A stretch of 64,000 bases of DNA from positions 92,927,617 to 92,991,616 of the forward strand of contig NC_073691.1 of the NCBI RefSeq assembly GCF_029784155.1. Reading direction: 5' to 3'. A model generated the notes under the pieces. That model had not been told where the DNA came from. It made no database searches and saw nothing but the letters and a program-made list of their open reading frames with translations. The position numbers and the translations under genes were made by a program. Positions 23,136 through 34,828 of the stretch are shown one piece after another; within the stretch, counting starts at the first letter, position 1, and each line of letters starts with the position of its first letter. This DNA comes from Uranotaenia lowii. Lineage: Eukaryota > Arthropoda > Insecta > Diptera > Culicidae.

Positions 23136-25954
23136 CAAAAAGAAAAAACTTTTTCGTAAATGCTAGACAGGAATAGGCGGGACAAGGGCCCGCACCTAGA
23201 GTGATCGAAATACAGCTGCAACTGCTCTAAACAACCGAGATCTCCGCCATGAAAAAAAGCCATCAGGTCGATAGATACCCTTTTTTTTTTGCTTTGTTAT
23301 TGTTATGGTCGGTCCTAGCCTAGGTATAGTGGCCGAAGGTGCCTGATGCATTGGAATATGACAAGAGTTGAGGAGGGCGATCATTCAGTGATTCTCACTG
23401 ACATTGCTGTGATTACAGAGAAAACGAACGTATTGCGAACATATGACAAAGATAAAATGCTTGGGCTATGGGACAGAAGTCGATTAAAACCTGAAAAATG
23501 GAACTCCTCATGATAATATGATTTGAAAGGCTTGACCACAGAAAACCCCTTTAGATTTTCGCTCTAATCCGTTTTTGCTATTCTATGCGTAAGATATCAA
23601 TCATTCAAGCGTGAATCTGCTAATATGCTGATCGACAAAAAAAATCTATTCGATTCTCTGCTTATTTGTTTCTAAAGGGATATTTAAACGGCGCGATATA
23701 ATATCCTTGACTGGAATAAAAACTACAGTAATGTTGTGAAGGATTATCTAAACTTCAGCTTTATTTCCAAGCCATTTTTTTCAAGGTCAGTATTGCCGGA
23801 AGATGCCACCCTTGTACGGCGTAAAGTTTGAACGATTTCTTTTCCTTGTTTCGATCCCACACCGGGAAGACCGACGAATGTGTCTAGTGGCCGGATACGT
23901 TTTCGGTAAACTCTTGCAAGTCTTCGATTGTTTTGCAGTCACAATGACAGTTTGAAACCAAGCACAGTTGGTTGAGCATGGAAATCGAATTGGTGTCCGG
24001 TGTTGCAGTATACGTCGGCCACCCTTGCAAATGTAATCGTTGATGATGAAGTGCTTTGATAGGTGCGGATATTGGAAGATAACTTTTTTTTTGTACCGGA
24101 CTGTTAAATGAATGTACCAATCAAAAATTAGACTGATAAAATTTGAAGCGCATCTGTGCAACATGTTGAGACTAATAGAGTTGGTTGACTTAAACGAGTC
24201 ATATTCACTGGTACTGATGATGGCGGTCGAGCCCATATGGTCCGATGTGGCATTCATTTTCGTGATTTGAATGCCCATGATTGGTGTTGGGCTCACCTAT
24301 AGAGCTGTGACGCTGGTCACTTGAGGAAATGGGGATTACATCATACGAGCCGGTGGCCGGTGAGAGTCCTTGACCAGAGCAGTGAAAATTCCTCGGGTAA
24401 TGCCGAAATGACACCTTTAAGTCAGGGCACGCGGCGCGCTAAACGATGATGAAAAATATGAGGCCATGTCTTCCTTTCTTGTTTATATTGGCTTGTTAAA
24501 TTTCTCAAACTCGTCCTTCCTGATCATTTATCCAAAAAATGTATTTTCAGTCTCCGCGTTACGGAATAAATTTGCACGTTTTACAGTTGATGCTTGCTGG
24601 GGTTTCAATTCAATTATACGTAGCTTTAAGATTTCTTCAGTCGGGAAAGATCTAAAAAAAAAAAGCAGTGATAAAGTTTAAAAACCCGTATAGTAGTGAG
24701 CAGATTTCTATTTTACTTCCACCAAGAAAACGCTTATATACATCGTTTGGTGTTCTTTCTATCCATGTCACAATAGTACCAGTCATTGCAAGTATATAAT
24801 CCATTTTAGATGAAATAATCGTGTGATGAACTTTTTTTTATGAATTGGCTGGCACTTTCAGACGGTGACCCACTGTCACCAAAGCTTTTGAGTACATGAT
24901 CATTTTCATCAAAGTGCGTGATTCTTAACGCAGTGAAACGATTGTCTCACTTTGGCCATTTTCTGATGGAAATTAATCGCATCGGTACAGTAAAATGCTT
25001 GCAGACAACCATGCATTCGTATTATTTGCTTCGGTCACTATGCGGCAATGTCTTGTGTTTCTTCGCTCCGTGATTTGCCATCGCAGTTCTAGAGCTTAAC
25101 TAATTTTTAAGCATCCACAGGGACGGGGATCTAAATTTCTATTACTTTCCGCTAATCGAACGGAATCTTTGGCCAAGCCCGCTTTAAACCAACTAAACTC
25201 TGAATGTAGCAATCGTCTCCGTTGATTCACATGATTTTCACAAAGAACTGGGGAAAACATTAATTTCCAGTATTTCACCGTTGGGTTTTATCCATTTTAT
25301 CTGAAAGCGGATATTATTGTATGAGTCGCTTCCGTGAAACTATTTAGTAACAAAAAGATCTTCAGCGATTCTTACCTCAACATCCAAACACGATACCATA
25401 GCCTGCGCAATAAACTGGACAATCACATGAGTAGTTGGTCCCTCCTCCACTACCGGTTACCGGTATCCACCGGCCGTTGGATAGGCGATTTATCTCGTCC
25501 TTTGAAGTTGCTGCTGTTGTTGAATGGTGGCGGTATCCAACGGATTAGAAAAACGATCCTCTGGCTGGATACAGATTCGCCAACGTTGCTCAATTTCCTT
25601 TTAGATTGGACTGCTCAACCTAATGTTTGCTACTACTAAATATTCGGGCTGAAAAATCTACTAAGCGGCAGAAACCAAACAGAGAGAAATCAATCGAAAC
25701 AAAAAAACAAAAGGATCGATGAGTTTTGTTTACGTCAACTGTGCACGCTGAAAACAAATACCTCAGAAGTTGAATAAATTAAACCAGAGAAACATTTGAA
25801 AAAGGAGTAAATGGCAATTTGTTTTTTTAAGTAAATTTCACTGATATTATTTAGTTCATTTGCATTCACGATTAGAATAGTATAGACGACACAAAAAGTC
25901 AAAGGCAAATATTGGGAGATAAAGTGATTTTTTTTTTCTTTCTTTTTTTTCTTG
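23136..25954. other. Non-coding interior of the LTR element
   Basis: No retroelement domain is found in any frame. On the minus strand 24414-23787 is open in two overlapping frames with some coding-like composition (for example MGIQITKMNATSDHMGS and QLCLVSNCHCDC), which may be a captured host fragment, but no family is recognised. A plus-strand frame at 25334-25639 is also unassigned. The rest is AT-rich. Confidence 0.45.
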
Positions 25955-25967
25955 AGCAAACGGGAGA
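25955..25967 (+). promoter_or_regulatory. Polypurine tract before the 3' LTR
   Basis: gagcaaacgggaga immediately precedes tgtggg of the 3' LTR, the position where plus-strand DNA synthesis is primed. It is short and preceded by a long T-rich run. Confidence 0.5.
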
Positions 25968-26269
25968 TGTGGGACCCTATATATATTGACAGCCTTAAGT
26001 TACACGATCAATGTAAATATGCGACAGAATAATGATTCTGTAAAACCACCTGAACACCCCTTGACGAACAGACAACGAACTATAGTCGTCTCAGTCATAC
26101 AAACGCTCTCGTTCCAACACAGCCAGTCGCGATCCAACCGACAGTCGACAACGACGCGTGCGAAGACAGCGAGTGCGCTCAAACGCCAGCAGGAACCATC
26201 CGCTCTCCGCGTGTCTAAGTGATCCGGATTCTTGCATGGATAATCCCCCAGCCCGGACCAGAACCCACA
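25968..26269 (+). repeat. 3' LTR of the non-coding LTR element
   Basis: Same 302-bp length as the 5' LTR. It ends gaacccaca and is followed by the duplicated target cgttc and the rest of the DD37E transposase. Confidence 0.88.
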
Positions 26270-27956
26270 CGTTCCATCGCTAAAACGTTGGGAATCGCGA
26301 ATTCCTCGGTGTCGCGAGTGATTAAGCAGTTCGAGGAAAGATCACAACCGCGTAGTTGGGGCCTTCGACCGAAACCCGAACGCCTCCGTTCGGGATGTGG
26401 CTAAGAAGCTGCACCTAAGCCGAATGCTGCATCATGGACGACGAAACATATGTGAAGGCCGACTTCAAACAGATCCCGGCAACCTGTTTTTCCCGGCCAT
26501 GGATAAGTTCAGCGTTCCGGAGCATGTCCGCACTCAGAAGATGTTAAATTTGCGAATAAAATCCTGGTTTGGCAAGCCACCTGCACGTGCAGGGAACGGA
26601 GTGCACCTTTCGTGGCCCAGGACATGATGAACGGACAGGTGAACATGAAAGAGTGCCTCCAGAAGCGGCTGCTTCCTCTCCTGAAGGCCCACAACGTCCC
26701 AACAATCTTCTGGTCGGATTTGGCCTCATGTCACTACTCCAAGGACGTGCTGGAGTGGTATGCGGACGATAAGGTCAATTTCGTGCCGAAAATGTTCAAC
26801 ACTCGCAACACTCCGGATCTCCACGCCATCGAGAAGTAGGGGAGAGTGAGGTTACTTGATCCCTGGGGATACTTGATTCCTTAGCTATTTCTCGAAACTG
26901 GAATGTCCTACAAAGATCAAATATTCTAGAAAAATGTGCCAAATGGAGCAAAACAACAATGCTTAAAGCTCAAATTTTTTTAACAATATAATTGTTTGAG
27001 TAATTGAACTTTGTTTGAAAAATTTCACGATATGTGACTTCAAGATCTTTTTTCATCACTTTAAAATGTTCCTTACATGGAAAAATTATAATCAAAATAT
27101 TTGTTCCAATATATCAATCGTTCGTAAAATGAACTTCATAATATCATATTTTCAAAGCAATTGAAAACTCTCAACTTTATTCAGAAAAAGTTTTCTAAAA
27201 TGTTGATTATGGGTTCAATTGATCCCTAGAGTTAAAAACCACATATTCTACTTCTTAATTGATCGTGATCATTGCTGATTACGAGATTACTAATATTTAT
27301 CCAATAACTAATATTTAGCCAACAATTTTCTGAAGAAAAGGGCTGATATAATTAATTTTCTAATAATGATTGAAAAAAGCGCCTTTAAGTATGCAATATC
27401 TTTAGGGTCGAGATTAAGTTATAGAGTTTTCTTATTCTGTCAGTTATAAATTGTGAAATGAGAACAAACATGACCAAAATAGTCAATTAACATTATATCT
27501 TGGGATTTTGTTTAATGTTTTTCCAAGGATTATGGCTTTCTCAATAATGGATCAAGTCTCCTTCAAAAGAGGATCCCTTATCTTCAAAAATATTGCAATT
27601 TTTTTACTACCACGAAAATGCTTATAGTACATCTACGGGTTCAAGTATCGTTCTAATTCTTGAAGCATACAAACTTAAAGTTACACGCTGTCAGAAAATG
27701 TAAAAGGGTGCGAGTTGCTAAACTTTTACAAAAAGATATGGTGAAAATAATAAAAGGGGATCAAGTATCCCCACTCTCCCCTACTGGGCGATTATGAAGC
27801 ATCACCTTCTTAAACGACCTCACGTAGTGAAGACAGTCGAGGAAGTGAAGAAAGTAGGGTTTACATGCAAAAACGGTTTATTTACAGGTTGTGCAGAATA
27901 TTATGGCCGGGGTTGAGGCCAAGGTGCGGGCATTTGCGTATGGACTGCAAATATAA
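26270..27956 (+). pseudogene. DD37E transposase copy 2, main part
   Basis: It continues the gene started at 21327. Blocks in order: SIAKTLGIANSSVSRVIKQ (helix-turn-helix), NASVRDVAKKLHLS (second DNA-binding part, frameshifted), IMDDETYVKADF (first Asp), NGQVNMKECLQKRLLP, WSDLASCHYS (second Asp) and AIEK. A 943-bp MITE follows at 26839, then YWAIMKHHLLKRP and, after frameshifts, KVRAFAYGLQI and a stop at 27954. The second Asp and the Glu are 37 residues apart. About 60-80 residues between the HTH and the core are missing. No right TIR matching the left end was found downstream, so the 3' end is probably lost. Confidence 0.85.
26839..27781. mobile_element. TA-flanked MITE, 943 bp, in the transposase
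   Basis: Termini are inverted: ggggagagtgaggttacttg on the left and caagtatccccactctcccc on the right, with TA on each side (26837-26838 and 27782-27783). The insertion falls between the codons of IEK and YWA, so its borders are exact. Subterminal ttgatccctgggga/ggggatcaagtatcc text strengthens the pair. The interior is AT-rich and non-coding. A TA duplication means Tc1/mariner-type mobilisation. Confidence 0.88.
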
Positions 27957-28689
27957 TACGATTAAAATGGTAAAATTATACCATATGTTAATGTATAGTT
28001 TGTGATAAACTGTTGATGCCATAAAAACCATCAAGCATAAAAACACCAATTGCAGTAATATCTGGATCTGTTGAAACTTATTTTTAGACTTTTTCTAAAC
28101 ATAATTATATTGCATTCTACATTGCATACTACAAAAAAATCTACTAGATGAAAATTTCATCATGAAATCATAAAAAAAATGTTTGGATGAATCAAATTCC
28201 GATGTTGACAAACACGTGATGCAAAACAATCACATTCCGCATATGGAAACGAGATTTACAAGGTGTTTCATTGATTTGCATTTTATCCCCGACTGGTAAT
28301 TATAAAAATAATTAATTAAAAAAATTGAGTGATAGTTCGAAAAATATTTCCACACCAACGGTGTTGAAATAGGATGAGGTAACCAGTAAAAAGTTTGTAG
28401 GTGATGTCATTAAGTCAATCCGTCATACTGGGTTAAGTTTTTGATAGCATCGAAAATGTAAGAATTTGTACATTCATTGCTCGATTTTTCAAATTTCATA
28501 TGAACATCAAAAACTTTAAAAATCTATATTAAGATGCAAGAAATCATGTCATCATCATTTTGTAATCAGAAAAAGATAACTTTATTCCATTACATTATAT
28601 TAAACATTGAATCTGTGCTGTGATATATAAGTGTTGCACCGCTGTTGCATGATGCCCCGTTTGATGGTATATCCCTTCACCATACTTCG
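27957..28689. repeat. Inverted fragments of repeat family B and AT-rich DNA
   Basis: At about 28140-28300 the landmarks of family B appear in reverse orientation (gtttggatga, gatgcaaaacaatca, catatggaaacgagattta, gcattttatcc). At about 28640-28670 gttgcatgatgccccgttt matches the family's other end. No gene is supported. Confidence 0.5.
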
Positions 28690-29245
28690 CTCTTCTCGAA
28701 AAACAGGTTCGAATACAAAAATGGTCAGGATTAGGTTTTGAATACTTGTCCTGATCCTGATCCGGAACCTGTTCACCATCCTAATCCAGATCCTAAACAT
28801 ATTACTGACTTTGGTCCAAAACTAGTTTCCTAAGTTTGGATCCGGGATTATGATCTCATGAATCAGGACTCTCGACCCTGATACTAGATTTTGGATCATG
28901 ATCCTGGTTATGAATTTGAACTTTAATCCTGATACTTGACTCTAATGCTGTATCGTGATCTTGGATCCTGATCTTGGTTTATAATTCCGAATACTTGATC
29001 ATGATTCTTTACCAAGGATCCTAGATCAGGATTACGAATCCATATTCTGAATTACTATCCTTATCCTGGGCACTAATTCTGATGCTTTTCCTGGGTCCAG
29101 ACACAAGATTTCAATCATGATTCAGAAATTTCTACTCCAATCTCGAATCCTAGCTGATCGTGATCCTGTTTCCTGATCATGGGCCTTGATACTGGATTCT
29201 GCTCGCTGATCCCATATTCTGATTCTGGATTTTAATAGTGATGCA
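28690..29245. repeat. Degenerate gatcctgat-type repeat field
   Basis: Over about 550 bp, variants of gatcctgat, ttggatcctgatc, tgatactgg and gaatc recur every 8-20 bases with no fixed period. This looks like a decayed short tandem array. No coding frame. Confidence 0.6.
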
Positions 29246-29985
29246 TCCTGAATCTTCCCAACAAACTTTTTTTTGCTGAAAAAAAATTAAATTTTATCAG
29301 CCAAAACCAATCACAATCACTACATTACCTTCAAAAATACGGAACATTTTTGACCGAGACTACTATGATGACCAAAGTTTTTTTTTATGAAATTTTCTTA
29401 ACAAAAATCTAACCAATCTTAAAAAAAATGTTCTATACCGGTGCAACATTTTGTTTTTTTTGGTTAAATGAAAGGGGAAGAAACTAGCGATGCTTATTTT
29501 GTTTGAATAAAGTTGTTCCACCAGAGACATCGTGCCTGCCTTATATACACACGCACAGCTGCTAAAGCCGGGCAGCTTGGCCAGCGGATTGAATAAAGCG
29601 AATGTGTGTTTTTTTGCTTTTGCTACATGCACACGCATTGTGCTCGGTTCACTTGCTACCTGGTGTTGGCCGGTGTTTATTTCCATCCTTCTTCGTCTTG
29701 TGATGCGATAGGGAGGGACGTTTTTATTTTGATTCTTTCAGGCTTACGCAATGAATAAACGAATTTATAGAAAATGTTAACCAAATCAATAATAAAAATA
29801 CAGAATCTCGATTCTTATTTTTTCTTTTTAGTTTTATATGTTATAAATATATAAGTTGCGGTCGTTTGTCTGTTATTTGGCTCTAAGATATTCTAGCCTT
29901 AGATAGAGTAGAGTAATTAAATTCTGAAATCCGATTGAGTGTTAGTATTCGCGAAATAATTCAGAAAATCATATATAAATCACTT
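29246..29985. other. Non-coding stretch, nothing recognised
   Basis: T-rich tracts and a GC-richer patch at 29520-29720. No repeat terminus, RNA gene or convincing frame found. Confidence 0.4.
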
Positions 29986-29989
29986 ACAC

Positions 29990-30816
29990 CTTCTCAGTCA
30001 AAATCTGTTTCTCCATGAACTGACATGCTATTCGGTTTATAACCCGAAGTCCATTATGCTCAGGCAATCCACCATCTTTGAATGAAGGTTAAACTTTTAT
30101 TTTGAATTTGCGATCATTGTTAAACAGCTCTCTGGAAATCTAAACAAAAATAATTGAAAATATTCAGTCAAAAAATGTAGGATTTCCATCTTATATCGAA
30201 GATCAAATATATCAACCTGACGAATTCAGACGGCCTCAGTTGTCAAACTGCAGCCAGGCACTTCAGTTGTGTACAAAACATTCGAAGCATGAGCCTTATT
30301 ATTATTTGCATCTTCAAGCATTTTGCTAGCGTAGTTTTGAATTATTCTGTCCGGACCAAAAGCTATACCCATGTCAGCAAAATCTTTCAACGAGCATAGA
30401 GGTAAAGAGTGCTCGTTTATTTCATAGTCTTCAAATCAATTAAAAAAAATTTTAAAACGTTTTACAATACATGATTCACAAAACGAAAACTAGCCCAACA
30501 GGATCCTGTAGTGCTCCGCGCCCACTAATTGTTCAAAATGCTCCTTTTTATTTTTGTCAGCTTAATATTATTGGATTAATTTATATCAAAATAGATGCAA
30601 AAAATATAGCAACACTGGTCGACGCTATCTAGAAATATGCAAAATTGTAAAACATTATCAATTTCTACTTCTAATCACTTATAATCTCAACGGCAAATGT
30701 TTCAGAAAGGTTTCCGATCAATTTCAATAAATTTAAAATTTACTAACCTAATTATTTGCTTTTGTCCTCCGCTGCTTTTATCCGAACACACGAACGCCTT
30801 AAGTACAAGATACATC
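29990..30816 (-). pseudogene. Multi-exon gene remnant (DUF4806-like? weak)
   Basis: Three coding-like blocks lie in order on the minus strand. ATG at 30816 begins MYLVLKAFVCSDKSSGG and reaches a donor-like ag|gttagt near 30748. About 30430-30225 reads EINEHSLPLCSLKDFADMG and later SNVLYTTEVPGC before a stop. About 30137-29990 reads ELFNNDRKFKIK, a stop, then PSFKDGGLPEHNG and INRIACQFMEKQILTEK, ending at gtgtaagtg. The N-terminal style, the LPL.SL.DF block and the G..VI..I...M...L block recall insect DUF4806 proteins, but that is memory-based and weak. In-frame stops argue against function. Confidence 0.3.
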
Positions 30817-31379
30817 AAAATTTCACCCACAAATCACGATTTAGCTAGATCTTTCAATTAAAAGTTTATCCTTGCGAATGCCACCATCACCAATTTTTCC
30901 AAGTTTGCTTTCTCTCCTTATTCTCAATAAAGTAATAACTTTTTATACAGAATTATGTAAACAAGCGATTGGTGAAGCCAAGCGTGTAATATTTACACAT
31001 TATATCAATAGCTGATTTTTTCCATGTGAGAACAATAGCGGTTGACAGTTGATGATGATAGCGTGAGAGTGGTACTCTCTAGAAATTTTTGCGGTTGCGG
31101 TTAGCCAGTCCGCGGTAGTCCAGAAGCATTCCAGCCTGCCAGAAGTCCGAAGAGGTCAGCCAATGTCCGAATCAGCCGAGGTCCGAGGTGGTCTGTCAAG
31201 ATGCCCCAAACCCAGGTCCCAAAGAAGGAAGCGAGGTCCGCCAGGATCCGAAGGAATCAGCAGCCAAGGAATGGTCGGTTTTTGAGAGGGTTACTCTCGA
31301 TTCTGCCATTTGGCCAGCCTGGGGAGGGCCGTCTTGCGAGGGGTACTATCGATGTCGTCACCAGCCACGCTGCGGGTAG
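30817..31379. other. AT-rich upstream DNA and copia-like 5' leader
   Basis: 30817-31085 is AT-rich non-coding DNA. From about 31090 the composition becomes GC-rich and repetitive around gtccgaggt, continuous with the gag relic that starts at 31380, so it is probably the leader of that copia element. No LTR was recognised. Confidence 0.4.
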
Positions 31380-32722
31380 CATGCGTGACTTTCTTTTCGA
31401 CGGCCGGGAGGAGACCTTCGCAGCATGAAAGTGGAGGCTCGAGCGCCGATTAGTAGCTGAATACCTCATGCACACCATGGTGCGAACCCCCGAGGAAGAC
31501 GACTGCGCCATTCCGATGAAGGGGCCCCCAGAGGAGGAACGGCGCCTGGTAGCCCTTCGGAAGCGCCAAAATGAGGACTCGGAGGCGCTGGACAAGATCG
31601 TGACGGCCGTTAACAACATTATTCTGAACCGCATAATCGGGGTACGATATACGAAGGAGGCCATGAACATCTTGGTGAAGACCTATCAGCGCATCAGCAC
31701 CTATTCCTGGATAGCGATGCACGACATGCTCCATGAGCTAAAACATCGGAGGAACAGCAGATCGTTGAGTCAATTATTTGAAGAATACGATCTGATCGTT
31801 CAGGAGCTTGAGCGCATGGGTGCGAACATTCCGGCGAATAAAAAGGTCCTCGCGCTGATTTCTAGGGATCCCAACGACTATAATCACATAAAAGGGGCTT
31901 TGAACGTTCTACCGATTGCGGACCTTTGCGCGAAACCAATACTGGAGCTAAAAAGAAGGTTCGGTGCCGTTCAGATACCACGTGGACAGAAAAATGAAAT
32001 TTTTGACCCCCTCCCCCCCCCCCTCCGTGGACAAGCGTGGACATTTGGCAAACCCCTACCCCCCTCCTCGGATGTCCACGTGGACAGATCTGAAGTTGTT
32101 TTTTTTTCTAAATCTTATTGACAGTTAGAAAATACTATTTATGTACTTTTTGCCTTTTTGTTATTGAAATGGCTGATTTTGAAAAAAAAAAACGAATAAG
32201 CATTTCCAGATATAAAATACTATTAAAATTCTAAATTATCATTAAAACGAACTTTAAAGCGTAGGTACATCTTTCGAAGATAAGATAGCTGACATTTTAC
32301 AAATGCTGAGACCACCAACCCTCAGAAAATGTACTATGTAGCCTTGAACGGGATTCGATCTCATGCCCGCTGGCTTACAAGACTTAAATGCTATTCTCCA
32401 CCCCACGGACTGTGGGGGGTCATATGTATCACTTGCTTTCAAGTGGCTACTTGTTGTAAAAATTTAAGCTGGAAAGCTTAGCAAATGTTAAGTTTTTGAT
32501 TTGAACATCTTAATATTTATTCACCTTTAGAAAATATTTTGGAAACAAGTATGTCCACGTGGAAATGACACAAGTCCCTACCCCCCTCTCCGTGGACAAG
32601 CGTGGACATTTCCATAACCCCCCCTAAGTTGTCCACGTGGTATGTGAACGGCCCCTTCCTGGACACCAGAAGTTCAGGACCAAACTCCGTGATGAAGTTT
32701 CGAAAGACAGAGAAGATCTAGG
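31380..32722 (+). pseudogene. Ty1/copia gag relic
   Basis: From about 31380 the frame reads MRDFLFDGREETFAA, an in-frame stop where the family has Trp, then KWRLERRL. After a frameshift, from 31468, it continues with a charged linker and the capsid-like block YTKEAMNILVKTYQRIS, LFEEYDLIVQELERMGA, KKVLALISRDPNDYNHI and ILELKRRF. This is the layout of copia Gag (UBN2-type). A MITE occupies 31963-32655; beyond it LDTRSS and a short tail follow to a stop at 32722. The opening segment matches the gag piece of the copia element at 41460 (DGRTEIFGAWKMRLERRL). The zinc knuckle, protease and pol are absent. Confidence 0.72.
31963..32655. mobile_element. MITE with ggKgccgttcaSatacc termini, 693 bp
   Basis: Left end ggtgccgttcagata and right end tatgtgaacggcccc are inverted partners, extending into accacgtggac/gtccacgtggt. 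A ttc duplication flanks it (31960-31962, 32656-32658), and excision rejoins copia gag codons RRF|LD. Both ends carry cgtggacaagcgtggaca in the same orientation next to C-runs of 6-11 bases. A tRNA-like patch (B box reverse of gattcgatctc) lies at about 32345-32400. The 3-bp duplication fits PIF/Harbinger or CACTA; the superfamily is open. Confidence 0.8.
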
Positions 32723-33075
32723 CTAAAATGCATGATTATGCAAATCATAGATTCACCTTTAAATCTCGTTTCCATATGCTAGAATATGATTGTTTTGCAT
32801 TACGCGATTAATAATTTCAAAATTTCATCCATCCAAACACTAGTTTTTAGGTTTTCAGCTAGAATTTTTTGTGATATTTTTTACCCAAAAATGTATGCAG
32901 CACCCTTTTGCTGTTTCTTCACAAACATTTTCGAAAGAAAAATTGTTAAATTTAATTCGAACAAACCCAAAAATTACTGCAATTGATGCTTTTCTGACTA
33001 CATCAATTTGATGGAAGTTTTTGGAAGCCATTGAAGTTGAAAAGTGTTGCATGATGCCCCAGTTGACGGTATATG
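32723..33075. repeat. Repeat family B, another copy
   Basis: Same landmarks and order as 12715-13448/14821: ggctaaaatgcatg, aaatctcgtttccatatgct, ttcatccatccaaacac, aagtgttgcatgatgcccc and agttgacggtat. This copy is uninterrupted at the place where the RTE LINE entered the other copy. Confidence 0.65.
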
Positions 33076-34828
33076 AAGTACCCACCCCACACAATCTTCC
33101 GACATACAATGTTAAATTTCCGAACGCGTATCATTCTGCACAAGATTTTCGATCCAGCCCCCGAAACGAATCGGAGATAAGGCAGCATAATGCACCACGT
33201 TAAAATTTTCATCACGTCCCCTAAGCCAGAGAAAAAAGGTTATTTATGCTCAGTGTGTTTGCCTAGTTGAAGGAAATAAGTTTAGATACGAAATGTCGAA
33301 AGATCGAAATGTCTGACGACAAAAAATCAATCACAATAGCCGATTAAAAATCATGGTTGCTTCGATCATTTCGTCAATGGCTAAATTGATTGACAGCGGT
33401 GACAGTTTTAAATAACGCGAGAAAAAAGAACTGCTCAAGTTTTACATATCGCTGCAAGTTAGAGGAAGCTTCAAGGAAATCTTGCATTATTAACACTTTC
33501 CTACCAGAAGCATTTATTAAAAAGTTCGAAAAGCTTTCGCCGTCTCTTCAGAGCTCAACCGCAGAAAATAAATCCCCCTACCCCGATACGAAAACAAACT
33601 TTTCGAAACCACTTGGTGAGGGTGGGCGAGTTTGTGTCTGTGTGAGGAGTACCTATCTTCTTAGAGTTCTTTTGAAAGATCGCAACCGTCGGGTGGAGAA
33701 AAGCATACGTTTCTAGCGTTTGACTGCAAGACTATATTTCAGTGAAAGAATCCTCCAGGAAAAAGCAAAAATGTATCTCGCTTCCGGTCGGAAAAGAATC
33801 ATTTTTCCATTATAACAGCTGCCATGTGTAGTCCGGAACTACACACTACACATCGAGATGCACTAATCCAAGCGTTTAGCAGCACCGGGCAATTATTCGT
33901 AAGTTTACCCTCGTGCATCTCCACCGAACGGAAGTCAGCGGTTGCTGAGTTTCCGTTTATTTCCCCATACAATATCCCCTAGCAGCAGCTAGCTAGCTAC
34001 TCTTTGTTAGCTACAGACAGACTAGACGGGGTACAGGTTGCCGGGGTTTATAGTTAAGAGTAGTGAAACAAAGCGGGCGATGACAGTAAGAGCAACTTTT
34101 ACACATCATTAGCGTGCTTCTGCCACTTTTAGCTAGGTAGGAATCCTGCTGTAGAAACAAAAGCAAGACTTTAAAACACCATCCGTGCCAGGAAACGAAT
34201 CGCAGTGGGCTGTTTGGGTGGGTGGCAAAGTTTTGTATACTGTACACACAACTACAACAACAATCTTTTGCAGACAGCCATTGTGTACTTTAGTATGCTG
34301 GGGTGTATTTAATTTACTGGATTTTCAACTGCTGCAGCAAACAGTAGTGAGATAATTTATTGACAGTAAAAGTGTTTGTGCTTATGAAGGTTTGAGATAG
34401 TTATTTATGTTTTAAAAGTTCTTTGAAAAAAGTTTTATTTTTCGTTGTGTCTGTTCTGAAATGTAGTTGCTAGATCATTTTTGATTAATTTAGCAATGAA
34501 CATTGGCAAGCTGGAGCGTAGCAACTTAAATAAAGGCCATTATGCTAGACGTTTTTGAATTTCTTCTTGCCACCTAACCAATGTCTCTCTGGGAGCGAAG
34601 CGGCCTGCACCTTGTTAAAACGTTTAAATCATCTAAACCTACAACGCCAAAATGTATGCAACTAAACCGCTAACGCTCTGTACAATTTCATTGAGCATTC
34701 TTCTATGTTTGACTCAGCTTTGGATGATGAAAATGAAGCAATTTTACTTCCAGTTATAGGGAAGAACGAAACTTTACAATTAATTTTTGACAACGCTTCT
34801 ATTTTAGGCTTAAACCAAGTAAATCATG
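33076..34828. other. Unique-looking intergenic DNA, no gene recognised
   Basis: 33800-34260 is richer in GC and looks unique, with no repeat signature. The frame at 33390-33716 is open but without recognisable motif. No RNA gene seen. Confidence 0.4.

Larger units (their letters stand above)
21403..26269 (+). mobile_element. LTR retrotransposon without gag-pol (LARD-like, BEL-type?)
   Basis: Two 302-bp direct repeats with TG...CA ends (21403-21704 and 25968-26269) differ at one position in my reading. They are flanked by a 5-bp duplication cgttc inside a DD37E transposon. A primer-binding-site-like stretch follows the left LTR and a purine-rich stretch precedes the right LTR. The 4263-bp interior encodes none of gag, protease, RT, RNase H or integrase. 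It holds a minisatellite at 22241-23135. It must have moved using proteins from another element. The 5-bp duplication favours BEL/Pao; a gypsy relative is not excluded. The near-identical LTRs mean a recent insertion. Confidence 0.85.

Noticed and set aside
22701..23138. Minus-strand frame of 145 codons in the minisatellite
   Set aside because: The repetitive peptide arises from the DNA repeats; unit lengths of 60-66 break the frame and there is no start or splice context.
26569..26772. Alternative frames over the DD37E copy 2 core
   Set aside because: Frameshift shadows of the transposase; only the frame holding SDLASCHYS is meaningful.
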